Both the position numbers and the translations under genes were made by a program. From an uncultured Rikenellaceae bacterium (lineage in GTDB: Bacteria > Bacteroidota > Bacteroidia > Bacteroidales > Rikenellaceae): a stretch of 64,000 nt of DNA. The stretch lies in the NCBI GenBank assembly GCA_946486375.1, contig CAMLTW010000004.1:186001-250000 (forward strand), written 5' to 3'. The notes under the pieces are model-generated. The model saw nothing but the letters and a program-made list of their open reading frames with translations, was not told where the DNA came from and did not search any database. Below are positions 9,332 through 17,242 of the stretch, one piece after another (positions within the stretch are counted from its first letter, which is position 1; every line of letters begins with the position of its first letter).

Positions 9332-9925
9332 ATGATCAAAGCGGGACTTACGGGAGGAATCGGCAGCGGCAAGACGACGGCGGCACGGATGCTGGCCCTG
9401 CTGGGCATCCCGGTGTACGATTCCGACCGAAGCGCCAAACGGCTGATGGCGCGCGATCCGGAAGTGATCCGGCGGATCCGGGAACTATTGGGAGACGCAG
9501 CCTATCGAAACGGAGCGCCGGACAACGCCTTCATAGCGGAACGGGTGTTCCGGGACGAAAGCCTTTTGACCGGCCTCAACAACATCGTGCATCCCGCCGT
9601 GCTGAAAGACTATTTGAAGTGGACGGACGCACACCGCGACGCTCCCTGCACGGTCATCGAATCGGCCATCCTGCTGGAAAGCGGATTCGCCCGGTACGTG
9701 GATAAAATCATCGTCGTCACGGCTCCGGAGGAAATCCGCATCCGGCGCTGCATGGTGCGGGACAAGGCGGACGAAGAAGCGATCCGTCGCCGGATCGAGG
9801 CCCAGATGCAGGAAGAGGAACGCCTCCGCCGCGCGGATTACGTGCTGCATTCGGACGAGAAGCACCTCCTGATTCCGCAGGTACTCCGGCTGGCCGGGCA
9901 GTTGGGCGGACGCGCGGCAGAGTAA
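9332..9925 (+). CDS. coaE: Dephospho-CoA kinase
   Basis: 197-residue CoaE, the last enzyme of coenzyme A synthesis, phosphorylating the 3'-OH of dephospho-CoA with ATP. Evidence is the P-loop GGIGSGKTT near the N-terminus, the dephospho-CoA site VYDSDRSAK, HPAV, and the lid region around RIRRCMVRDK. The open frame extends 22 codons further upstream, but MIKAGLTGGIGSGK at 9332 is the standard family start. Last gene of the nuclease-YbbR-coaE run. The only terminator-like hairpins downstream are 120-240 bp away. Confidence 0.95.
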   Translation: MIKAGLTGGIGSGKTTAARMLALLGIPVYDSDRSAKRLMARDPEVIRRIRELLGDAAYRNGAPDNAFIAERVFRDESLLTGLNNIVHPAVLKDYLKWTDAHRDAPCTVIESAILLESGFARYVDKIIVVTAPEEIRIRRCMVRDKADEEAIRRRIEAQMQEEERLRRADYVLHSDEKHLLIPQVLRLAGQLGGRAAE

Positions 9926-10042
9926 AAGCCGCTTTCCGCTGTCGGTCCCGTTTGCCCTGCCTCAAAACCCGGAAACGCAGGTAACGGGTATCCCCGCCTG
10001 CGAATCGGGGAAAACGGTAAAATCCCCGCTTCGGCATCAATC

Positions 10043-10083
10043 CCGCTTTTTTTCGCCCCGAACCGACGGCCCGAAAAAAGCGG
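10043..10083. terminator. A/T-rich stem hairpin downstream of coaE
   Basis: CCGCTTTTTTTCG (10043-10055) and CCGAAAAAAGCGG (10071-10083) form an imperfect hairpin with a 15-base loop. The U- and A-tracts lie inside the stem, so either strand could terminate. This lies within a 369-bp gene-free stretch (9926-10294) that also holds the hairpin at 10137-10164 and the promoter at 10239-10268. Confidence 0.4.
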
Positions 10084-10136
10084 CCGTTTCACATACGTCC
10101 CCTATAAAATTTACAGTCAGGAATATCGGCATGCCC

Positions 10137-10164
10137 CATCGTCCATTGCTCGCAACGGACGATG
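10137..10164 (+). terminator. Stem-loop with short U-tract, intergenic
   Basis: CATCGTCC (10137-10144) pairs with GGACGATG (10157-10164), extended inward by TTGC/GCAA, giving a tight hairpin followed by ATCTTTT. A plausible terminator for the coaE transcript, although 210 bp from its stop. Confidence 0.45.
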
Positions 10165-10238
10165 ATCTTTTAAAGACTTATGAAGAGCAATCCACTCCGA
10201 CATGCAGCCAAATTAGAACATCTCACCGATTTCATTTC

Positions 10239-10268
10239 TTGTATTTACAAGTAATTATGTTACATTTG
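10239..10268 (+). promoter_or_regulatory. Consensus Bacteroidetes promoter for the O-antigen-ligase-like gene
   Basis: TTG at 10239-10241, exactly 19 bp, then TACATTTG at 10261-10268 fit the -33/-7 consensus. Transcription should begin near 10275, giving a leader of about 20 bases before the GTG at 10295. A five-codon frame ATG (10281) ... TGA (10296) overlaps that GTG and could act as a tiny upstream frame. Confidence 0.6.
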
Positions 10269-10294
10269 TTTGTTCTGTTTATGATAGACGGCAA

Positions 10295-11968
10295 GTGAAA
10301 CGCTTCCCAAAGGCTAACTATATATTTCTTTTTATCGTTTGTTTACCATTGATTTATGGACACTCAAGCGTAAGCATTCTTTTTCCTGTCTTCATCGCCT
10401 GCCTCTTCTTTTTATTTTATCTTCTTGTATCCATTCAAAAGCAGGCGCTTTTCCAGTACTCGATAGCGGACATACTTGTCGTTTCCGGAATTGTGGCTGT
10501 CATCGGCCGATATTTCTGCACCCCTTTCAGACCGCCTGTCCTCCTCTGGGAGTCCATCGTTTTCCTGGCGGCATATCTGGCAATCAGACTTTTGAGTTGC
10601 AAGGAAAAACTCGTTGTTCTTTACGGTTTCATTCTTTCCGGATTTTTGCAAAGCATCCTGGGAATCCTTCAGCGAACCGGATTTTTAGCTTCCAATCATC
10701 CTTATTTTCCGGTCACGGGAACGTTTCTGAATCCCGGGCCTTACGGCGGATATGTCGCCGTTTGTCTGGTCATCGCTTTCTTTACCTTAAGGCAATCGTC
10801 CTGGAAGCATCGGGCCCTGATCTTTCCGGTATTGACGGCAGGACTGCTTGTATCCGACTCCCGGGCCTCCTGGCTGGCTGCCGGTGTTCCCCTGTTGTTT
10901 TATGTGTTAAGCGGCTTCAAAAAACGACGCCTGGTCGCCTGCCTTCTGTTTGTCGCGGTTACGGGTGTTTTCATTTACGGCTTGTACCGCTACCGTCCCG
11001 AATCGGCCGATTCCAGGTTGACCCTATGGCGAGTGACGGCCCGCATGATAGCCGACGCTCCGTTGAAAGGACACGGGCCGGGTTCTTTCGCAGGCAATTA
11101 TATGCTTTATCAGGCGGATTATTTTCGCGAGTTCCCGGAACGCTCCCCGGACGATATAGGCAACAATGTACATTCTTTCAACGAACCGTTGCGCTGGTTC
11201 GCCGAATACGGAGCGGCGGCTCCCTGCCTGTTACTGATCCTGTCTCTCATCCTCTACAAAAACCGCGGAAAAACTTCGGCAGCGGTTCTTTACGGCTTAC
11301 CGGCATGGTTCGTTTTTTCCTTATTCTCTTATCCGGGCAGCGTGTTTCCGTTAGGGTCGATGGTACCCGTTCTTTTGGGAATGGCGGAAACGGAGCGCAC
11401 CTATTCTTTTCCGGTGTCCGGGACATGCCGGGTCGGTGCTACGGTCATTCTCCTTTTTATGCTTTCCGGCTCGGTCGGACAGCAGATTCTGTTCTGTCGC
11501 GCGGATAAGCTGATGGAGCGAATCCGGGAAGGATATATCCCCACACGATGCGAAAAACAGCGGCTCATCGCCTTGCCTGCCTGCCGCGAAGCGTATGGGC
11601 AATATCTCGCGGAACAGGATGACCCGGCTGAAGAAATCGCCTTTTTGGAAATGCTTCTGCGATTCGGACGAAACTCGGAGATTCAGGTCCGGCTGGCGGA
11701 ATCCTATGCCCGTGCCGGAAAACACAAGCTCGCGGAAGAATCGTTCATCCTCGCTTCTCGCATGGTTCCCACCCTGGTTCTGCCCCGGTACCGGCTTTTC
11801 GAATTTTACCTGCGGACGGGGCAGGAAGACAAGGCTTACGTCGTGGCCGAAGAAATTTCCGGGATGAACGAAAAGATAACGAATTCGATAACCATACGCG
11901 CCAAAGCCGATGCACGTAAATACATAAAACGATATGAAAACCAAAACACTGTTCCTGCATGCAATTAG
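10295..11968 (+). CDS. O-antigen ligase/polymerase-like membrane protein with C-terminal TPR-like part
   Basis: 557 residues starting with GTG. The first about 390 residues contain roughly ten hydrophobic segments. A large periplasmic loop (about residues 245-305) carries the pattern of the Wzy/WaaL family, RLTLWRVTARMIADAPLKGHGPGSF followed downstream by NNVHSFNEPLRWFAEYG, where Arg and His residues are functionally important in relatives. The last about 150 residues are soluble helices (AEESFILASRMVP and similar) like tetratricopeptide repeats. Expected role: joining lipid-linked glycan to an acceptor, or polymerising it, at the periplasmic face. Its end overlaps the next gene by 35 bp, implying translational coupling. 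Confidence 0.8.
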   Translation: MKRFPKANYIFLFIVCLPLIYGHSSVSILFPVFIACLFFLFYLLVSIQKQALFQYSIADILVVSGIVAVIGRYFCTPFRPPVLLWESIVFLAAYLAIRLLSCKEKLVVLYGFILSGFLQSILGILQRTGFLASNHPYFPVTGTFLNPGPYGGYVAVCLVIAFFTLRQSSWKHRALIFPVLTAGLLVSDSRASWLAAGVPLLFYVLSGFKKRRLVACLLFVAVTGVFIYGLYRYRPESADSRLTLWRVTARMIADAPLKGHGPGSFAGNYMLYQADYFREFPERSPDDIGNNVHSFNEPLRWFAEYGAAAPCLLLILSLILYKNRGKTSAAVLYGLPAWFVFSLFSYPGSVFPLGSMVPVLLGMAETERTYSFPVSGTCRVGATVILLFMLSGSVGQQILFCRADKLMERIREGYIPTRCEKQRLIALPACREAYGQYLAEQDDPAEEIAFLEMLLRFGRNSEIQVRLAESYARAGKHKLAEESFILASRMVPTLVLPRYRLFEFYLRTGQEDKAYVVAEEISGMNEKITNSITIRAKADARKYIKRYENQNTVPACN

Positions 11969-13787
11969 CCTGCTGCTTTGCAACGGATGTACATCGGAAA
12001 ATCCCCGGGAGCATCTGTCTTCGGAAACCGACCGTCTGATGCCCGTGATCCGGGAGTTCGAAAGGAACCCTGCCGACAGCCTGGAACTCCGGGCAGCGGT
12101 TTTCCTGCTCGCTCACATGCCCGGACACTACGAATATACGGGAGGTTCGGTTTCCGCCTACCGCGAATACATCGATTCCGTTTATCCGGACATGTCCCCC
12201 ACGGTACGAAAAGTCGTTCTCTCCGCCCCCTATTACCGGGCCGGGGATTCGGAAGATTTGAGCCGCATATACGATACGGATGCGATTTCACTCGAACTCC
12301 TGATCGAACACATTCGGAACCGGGTAGAGTGTTATCGCCGGGCTCCTTGGTTGAAGTCCCTTTCCTTCGAAGATTTCTGCGAATACATCCTCCCCTACCG
12401 GGCCGACCGGGAACCGCTGGAATGGCCGGAATCCGATTCCATGAAAAATGTATGGAAAGCGGTCAGCGATCACGTATCCTTTTTCCCCTTTCTGCCTCCT
12501 GCCATCGAAACGGCGCTTTCGGCGGAACGCCAGCGAAGCGGCAACAAAGACGACGATTACCGATACAAACTCACGCTTCCCGATCGGACGCTGACTTTCG
12601 ACTGTGTCGAAAACACCTACTACCGGGTGCACGGCTTACGAGCCGCCGGGATTCCGTGCGCGGTCGATTTCATACCGCATTGGCCGACCCGCAACGGTCA
12701 GCATTACTGGCTGACGGTGATCGATCCCGGCCTTCTTTACAGCAACCTGAGCGAAGTGCGAAATCCCAAAGCGGCGAAAGTCTATCGCAAGACCTATTCC
12801 CGCAACCCGGTTCCGCAACCCCGGAATGCACGGGAATACATACCGGAGCTTTTCAGAAGTCCGTTCAACCGGGACGTATCGTCTCACTACATGAAAGTGA
12901 CCGATATCGAGCTGGACGTAAACGGGAAAGACGATCCCCGGCACGTCTATCTGGCCGTATTCAACAATCTGGAATGGCATCCGGTAGCGTGGGCCGAGGT
13001 CAAAAGGAACAAGGCCCTGTTCCGCGATATGGGAACGGATGTGGTTTATCTGCCCGTGTATTACCGCGGAGAAGAGATGGTTGCCCTGTCGGCCCCTTTC
13101 CTCGCGGGGGAAAAAGGGATTCGGGAAACCTATCGAATAGATGCCGACATCGCTCAGGACATGGTTTTTCACCGAAAATACCCGCTCACGCTGGTCAAGA
13201 CCCAATGGGCCCGCGAATTGACGGGGACGGAATTCCACGCTGCGAACCGTCCCGACTTTTCCGATTCGACGGTGATTCATCGGGTCGAGAAACCGCATCC
13301 TCACTTGGGCTGGACGGAAATTCCGGTTCACACGAAGTCCGGTTATCGTTATTGGAGAGCTTACAAAAACGGCCGCATGCTGAATTTCGGGGAGATCGAA
13401 TTTCTGGGCACGAACGGAAAGCGGCTTTTCGGCGAGATCATAACGGCAACCCCGGACGAGCGGAAAGAAGATGCGTTCGACGGGAACGTACTGACCTATA
13501 ACCGCTCCTATTCGTGGATCGGGATGGATTTCGGGAAGCCGGTAAATCTATCGGCCATCCGATACATCTCCCGCAACGACGACAACGCCGTCGTGGACAA
13601 TGAACTGTATCAGCTTCTCTACTTCGGGCAGGAAGGCTGGGAAGAGTTCGACACGATCGAGGCCGACGGCGATTCGGTGCTCTTCCGGGGAGTTCCTTCC
13701 GGAGGACTGTACTGGCTCCGGAACCTGGACAAAGGCATCGAAGAACGGATTTTCACCTTTGAAAACGGCAGGCCCGTTTTCCGATAA
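11934..13787 (+). CDS. Transglutaminase-like lipoprotein
   Basis: 617-residue predicted lipoprotein. The signal peptide MKTKTLFLHAISLLLCNGC ends in a lipobox-like Cys19. The middle has the layout of a transglutaminase/cysteine-protease fold with a candidate triad: Cys224 in FDCVENTYY, His257 in NGQHYW and Asp264 in TVIDPG. The C-terminal half (from about residue 300) is beta-rich, with a segment RYISRNDDNAVVDNELYQLLYF that resembles discoidin-like domains. Bacteroidota have many such surface lipoproteins of unknown substrate. Its start lies inside the end of the O-antigen-ligase-like gene (35 bp overlap), linking the two functionally, perhaps in surface glycan or cell-wall remodelling. Confidence 0.75.
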   Translation: MKTKTLFLHAISLLLCNGCTSENPREHLSSETDRLMPVIREFERNPADSLELRAAVFLLAHMPGHYEYTGGSVSAYREYIDSVYPDMSPTVRKVVLSAPYYRAGDSEDLSRIYDTDAISLELLIEHIRNRVECYRRAPWLKSLSFEDFCEYILPYRADREPLEWPESDSMKNVWKAVSDHVSFFPFLPPAIETALSAERQRSGNKDDDYRYKLTLPDRTLTFDCVENTYYRVHGLRAAGIPCAVDFIPHWPTRNGQHYWLTVIDPGLLYSNLSEVRNPKAAKVYRKTYSRNPVPQPRNAREYIPELFRSPFNRDVSSHYMKVTDIELDVNGKDDPRHVYLAVFNNLEWHPVAWAEVKRNKALFRDMGTDVVYLPVYYRGEEMVALSAPFLAGEKGIRETYRIDADIAQDMVFHRKYPLTLVKTQWARELTGTEFHAANRPDFSDSTVIHRVEKPHPHLGWTEIPVHTKSGYRYWRAYKNGRMLNFGEIEFLGTNGKRLFGEIITATPDERKEDAFDGNVLTYNRSYSWIGMDFGKPVNLSAIRYISRNDDNAVVDNELYQLLYFGQEGWEEFDTIEADGDSVLFRGVPSGGLYWLRNLDKGIEERIFTFENGRPVFR

Positions 13788-13892
13788 CCGAATACTCACC
13801 CAAATACCTTTTGCCTATGTAGTGCGCTTTGTTTTCGCCGGATACGTTCCGGCTGTCGAATTACCCGAATTATTAACCCTAAATGTTAAATC

Positions 13893-14603
13893 ATGAAGAG
13901 ATTTTATTTGTTATTCTCTTTGCCGTTCCTTATCTTGGGAATCGCCCTTCTCTCCTGTCAACAGGAGGTTTACGAGGGGGAGCCGGTCGATCCCGAAGTG
14001 ACTTCCTTCGTGGAAAAGGCAAAGCAGTTCTTTGAATTCAAGGTGGCCGGGGAGCCGATATTCGCCATCACCCGCAGCGATGCGCCGCCGGTTTCCCTCT
14101 TTCCGGGCACCGTCATTCCCCGGTGGGAGAAACCCTACATCTACGATACGGACAAACACCGTTTCCTCTATGCCCGGCTGGAGCAGGATATATTCCGGTA
14201 CCACACCCGGCAGACCGATCCGGAAGACGGACGAAGCTACCGGACGAAGGTGTATCAGGCGGCAGTATTCGCCCGGGCGCTGGACGATCCCGACCGGTGG
14301 TGGATGGGCATCGCTTCGTTCATTCCCGACCGGAAAACCGAGCACGCCTACCGGGGAAAGGTGCTCGACCGCTTTTTGGACGAGCCCGCACACGGCGGCT
14401 TTACCGGTAAGGTACTCTTCAGCCGCATTGCGGATATGGGGATCTACGCCATACTCGTTTTTAAGGACGGTGTTCCCGTGCGCAAGATTCATTCCGACTA
14501 CTACGATTCCGAGGAGCGGTTCCGGGCCGATATCCGGCAGCAGCTGGAGGGCATGGAACTGCTGACGATGAGGGCCAATCCCACCCGCGCGATTGGGTCA
14601 TAG
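13893..14603 (+). CDS. Repeated lipoprotein module, copy 1
   Basis: 236-residue lipoprotein of no family I recognise. The signal peptide ends in the lipobox LLSC (Cys22), then QQEVYEGEPVDPEV. The body ends with RADIRQQLEGMELLTMRANP. It is about 92% identical to the module at 15899, and roughly 250 bp of the 5' halves differ at a single base, so duplication or gene conversion is recent. It stops at TAG (14601) just after a CGCGCG run. Removing one CG restores an open frame through IDIEEIVV-, Pro/Asn- and Gly-rich linkers into the HExxH domain that ends at 15247. I therefore read this as the N-terminal part of a larger surface protein, separated by a frameshift. Confidence 0.8.
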   Translation: MKRFYLLFSLPFLILGIALLSCQQEVYEGEPVDPEVTSFVEKAKQFFEFKVAGEPIFAITRSDAPPVSLFPGTVIPRWEKPYIYDTDKHRFLYARLEQDIFRYHTRQTDPEDGRSYRTKVYQAAVFARALDDPDRWWMGIASFIPDRKTEHAYRGKVLDRFLDEPAHGGFTGKVLFSRIADMGIYAILVFKDGVPVRKIHSDYYDSEERFRADIRQQLEGMELLTMRANPTRAIGS

Positions 14604-14617
14604 ACATCGAAGAGATC

Positions 14618-15247
14618 GTGGTAAAGCCCGATAACCCGAACGACTGGCCACCCGAGCCCACTCCGAATCCCAATCCAAACCCCAATCCTAACCCGAATCC
14701 GGGAGACGGAGGCGGTGGAGGCGGCGGCAGCGGTGGTAGTAGCGGCGAAGGTAACACTTCCGGGGAATCGTCTCGCACTCCGGCAGAGGCAAGGGCGAAA
14801 CTGCTAAGCATTCTAACGGAGTCGTCCCTAAAGGACAGAATAAAAAACAATCAGGCAGATTTCATTGAAAATAATTTTCTCACGAATACAATAAAGATAA
14901 AGGTTGCCAAACTCTATGGAGGAGTTCCAACCATCGAAGGGATTTATTATAACTCTAATTATTACAACAGCCTTTCAGAGCAAGGCAAGCAAATTGTAAT
15001 ATTGCATGAATACGTCCACGCCGATTTGTTTTTCCAGGACCAACCCGCCGATCACGATGCATTTATAGACTACTCCGACTGGATACAAGGCATCCAGGAT
15101 ATTTTCCCCGGCCAGACGGACGCATTCTACGATGCCATGAAATATGCCGGATGCGCTGACGTTCTGGACGGTCTTGTGAGTGCAGGAGAGATGAGCACGG
15201 AGGAATATGACAGGATTAAAGACATACTAAACAATAGTTTGCGGTAG
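14618..15247 (+). CDS. HExxH metallopeptidase-like C-terminal domain, out of frame with the upstream lipoprotein
   Basis: Open frame continuing the lipoprotein module in the +2 frame. Its first possible start is GTG at 14618, but it probably lacks its own start. In order: IVVKPDNPNDW, a PN repeat of six units (14655-14699), a Gly/Ser-rich stretch, then a roughly 150-residue domain with the zincin motif HEYVH (15005-15019) in QIVILHEYVHADLFF. The pair of His plus Glu suggests zinc-dependent hydrolysis, and the third ligand is not obvious. Base composition is more AT-rich than the neighbours, hinting at transfer. Bacteroidota have lipoproteins with such low-complexity linkers and variable HExxH tips. 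The idea that this is a toxin-like tip is inference. Confidence 0.6.
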   Translation: MVKPDNPNDWPPEPTPNPNPNPNPNPNPGDGGGGGGGSGGSSGEGNTSGESSRTPAEARAKLLSILTESSLKDRIKNNQADFIENNFLTNTIKIKVAKLYGGVPTIEGIYYNSNYYNSLSEQGKQIVILHEYVHADLFFQDQPADHDAFIDYSDWIQGIQDIFPGQTDAFYDAMKYAGCADVLDGLVSAGEMSTEEYDRIKDILNNSLR

Positions 15248-15276
15248 TTGTTATAACCTTTAATGAAACAAATAGG

Positions 15277-15798
15277 ATGAAAAAGATTTCAATGCTGGCC
15301 ATGACGTTGATCATCGCATCGGCAAACAGCCTTTTCGGACAATCCTCTCCGGACCTTTATTTCATCGGAACACCGAAGTATAATCCGGAGACGTATGAAA
15401 CCCCTGCAGGGTTTACAAAGCTTGGAGCGCATTCGGTTACGGGCCAAATCGTGAATGTAGCGGTTTTTTTCGCTTGGTCACGCGCACAGGATTATTCGCT
15501 GGCGATGCTGCCTATTCGCGACGGGGAAAATCCGAGAACGCTCGATTTGCCCATTTCCGAGTTAAAGCGATTGCAACTGATCGACATCGAACAGCTTGTA
15601 AGTGTCAAAACAAAAGAGCAAGCGCAAGACTGGTTTCAGAAGAATCATCGGAATCCGAAAGTTTGGGTGATCGATCGATCCGAGTTTTACAAATCTTCTC
15701 CGTCGCTTCAGGAAAACGACCGGATGATCCTGCGGGAAGTTCGGATACATCCGAAGTTATTGCCTTTCGGAGAACCTGAAAGAGTCACGTTCGAATAA
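15277..15798 (+). CDS. Small secreted protein, paralog A (candidate partner of the HExxH domain)
   Basis: 173 residues with an N-terminal signal peptide (MKKISMLAMTLIIASANSLFGQ, cleavage likely after FGQ), so it is periplasmic or surface-exposed. No known family recognised. It is 83% identical (144/173) to the protein at 17243. The best conserved part is residues about 108-160, including AQDWFQKNHRNPKVWVIDRS. It starts 29 bp after the HExxH frame and ends before a strong terminator, so the two form a unit. A secreted neighbour of a secreted hydrolase could be an inhibitor or immunity protein. That is inference from position only. Confidence 0.75.
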   Translation: MKKISMLAMTLIIASANSLFGQSSPDLYFIGTPKYNPETYETPAGFTKLGAHSVTGQIVNVAVFFAWSRAQDYSLAMLPIRDGENPRTLDLPISELKRLQLIDIEQLVSVKTKEQAQDWFQKNHRNPKVWVIDRSEFYKSSPSLQENDRMILREVRIHPKLLPFGEPERVTFE

Positions 15799-15804
15799 CC
15801 CCCC

Positions 15805-15850
15805 GAACCGGAGCGGAAGTAAAACTCGTATCTTCCGCTCCGGTTTTTTT
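15805..15850 (+). terminator. Rho-independent terminator after paralog A
   Basis: GAACCGGAGCGGAAG (15805-15819) pairs with CTTCCGCTCCGGTT (15832-15845), followed by a run of T. Its arms share sequence with the terminator at 17773-17816, so gene and terminator were duplicated together. Confidence 0.8.
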
Positions 15851-15898
15851 AAATTTTGAGAGTCAGAATTTTCGCAGCAAGGAAACCCTAAACGTTAC

Positions 15899-16612
15899 AT
15901 GATGAGCCGATTTTATTCGTTATTCCCTTTGCCATTCCTTATCTTGGGAATCGCCCTTCTCTCCTGTCAACAGGAGGTTTACGAGGGGGAGCCGGTCGAT
16001 CCCGAAGTGACTTCCTTCGTGGAAAAGGCAAAGCAGTTCTTTGAATTCAAGGTGGCCGGGGAGCCGATATTCGCCATCACCCGCAGCGATGCGCCGCCGG
16101 TTTCCCTCTTTCCGGGCACCGTCATTCCCCGGTGGGAGAAACCCTACATCTACGATACGGACAAACACCGTTTCCTCTATGCCCGGCTGGAACAGGATAT
16201 ATTCCGGTACCACACCCGGCAGATCGATCCCCAAAACGGACGGAGCTTCCGGACGAAGATCTATCAGGCGGCCGTATTCGCCCGGTCGCTGGACGATCCC
16301 GACCGGTGGTGGATGGGCATCGCCTCGTTCATTCCCGACCGGAAAACCGAGCACACCTACCGGGGCAAGGTGCTCGATCGCTTTTTGGACGAGCCCAAGC
16401 ACGGGGGGTTTACGGGCAAAGTGCTGTTCAGCCGCATCGCGGACATGGGAATCTATGCCATACAGATTTTCAGGGACGGTGTTCTCGTACGGACGATTCA
16501 TCCCGACTACTACGATTCCGAGGAGCGGTTCCGGGCCGATATTCGGCAGCAGCTGGAGAACATGAAACTGCTGACGATGAGGGCCAATCCTGCCACACGT
16601 ATACAGGAATAG
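15899..16612 (+). CDS. Repeated lipoprotein module, copy 2 (no C-terminal domain)
   Basis: 237 residues, about 92% identical to copy 1, with the same lipobox LLSC and the same body. It ends in RANPATRIQE instead of leading into linkers and an HExxH domain. The DNA just after the stop (16613-16643) does not encode a domain. It runs into AAGCCTGCCTCTTT, which equals the right arm of the terminator at 17161-17190. The simplest reading is a deletion that removed the tip domain and its partner and fused the module to a leftover terminator arm. Whether the short form still works is unknown. Confidence 0.78.
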   Translation: MMSRFYSLFPLPFLILGIALLSCQQEVYEGEPVDPEVTSFVEKAKQFFEFKVAGEPIFAITRSDAPPVSLFPGTVIPRWEKPYIYDTDKHRFLYARLEQDIFRYHTRQIDPQNGRSFRTKIYQAAVFARSLDDPDRWWMGIASFIPDRKTEHTYRGKVLDRFLDEPKHGGFTGKVLFSRIADMGIYAIQIFRDGVLVRTIHPDYYDSEERFRADIRQQLENMKLLTMRANPATRIQE

Positions 16613-16630
16613 ATCGTCATTGAGGGGAAA

Positions 16631-16643
16631 AGCCTGCCTCTTT
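16631..16643 (+). repeat. 13-bp direct repeat, left copy (orphan terminator arm)
   Basis: AGCCTGCCTCTTT is found here and at 17178-17190. Here the matching left arm AAAGAGGCAGGC is missing. At 17161 it is present. Confidence 0.7.
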
Positions 16644-16656
16644 AATTCATCAAACC

Positions 16657-17154
16657 ATGAAGAACCTGATGATTATTATTTTGACAACGGCACTTTCTAT
16701 GCCGATCCTTTGTTCCGCTCAAAACAAACACAAGCCGGACTTAAAACCCTATTCCCAGTTCGCTCCGGATACGGTCGCCTATTTGAAAACGAATTTCGGA
16801 TCGGGCGGGTTTAATTTTTATGGAGGAAGGCCTGTAAAACATCTTTTGGATGATATCGATCTGGAGATTAAAATCATAGAGATCGTTATATCAGGCTCCA
16901 GCGATAACAAAAGGGCCTGGCAGCTAAATTTCTTTGTCGAGTCCCCGGACCAATTGAGATTTAGTGATGGCTATATTTGTAATAGCCCGGTTACAGTCAC
17001 TCTGAAACACCAATATCAAAAAAAGGATGGCGAGATATATGACTTGCTGACAGAGGGGCACACCGATCGGTACTGGAAACCCTTCGATGAGAAGATGCGA
17101 AAACTGGTCGAACCATTGATTATCGGGCTTGTCAATTATCATGATGATAATTAA
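16657..17154 (+). CDS. Small secreted protein, unrelated to paralogs A/B
   Basis: 165 residues with a signal peptide (MKNLMIIILTTALSMPILCSA, cleavage near SAQ). The mature part is beta-rich and charged, for example VTVTLKHQYQKKDGEIYDLL, with no recognised family. It lies between the shortened lipoprotein copy 2 and paralog B and has its own hairpin terminator 7 bp after the stop. Composition is clearly more AT-rich than the flanking core genes. By position it could be a partner of a tip domain that has been deleted from copy 2. No activity can be assigned. Confidence 0.7.
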   Translation: MKNLMIIILTTALSMPILCSAQNKHKPDLKPYSQFAPDTVAYLKTNFGSGGFNFYGGRPVKHLLDDIDLEIKIIEIVISGSSDNKRAWQLNFFVESPDQLRFSDGYICNSPVTVTLKHQYQKKDGEIYDLLTEGHTDRYWKPFDEKMRKLVEPLIIGLVNYHDDN

Positions 17155-17160
17155 ACCGTT

Positions 17161-17190
17161 AAAGAGGCAGGCTTTTCAGCCTGCCTCTTT
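17161..17190 (+). terminator. 12-bp stem hairpin after the 16657 gene
   Basis: AAAGAGGCAGGC (17161-17172), loop TTTTCA, GCCTGCCTCTTT (17179-17190) form a perfect hairpin. The final bases are TTT followed by ATACC, so the U-tract is short. The right arm is repeated at 16631. Confidence 0.65.
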
Positions 17191-17242
17191 ATACCACCGA
17201 GCCATGAAAAAATGATGATGATTGCTTTGTAACTCAAATAGG

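Noticed and set aside
14650..14705. Short tandem repeats that could suggest a CRISPR or VNTR array
   Set aside because: Units are 6-8 bp, in frame, and encode the Pro-Asn linker. There are no spacers.
16620..16814. 64-codon frame overlapping the start of the 16657 gene
   Set aside because: Out-of-frame shadow of a gene with a good signal peptide. It has no start context.
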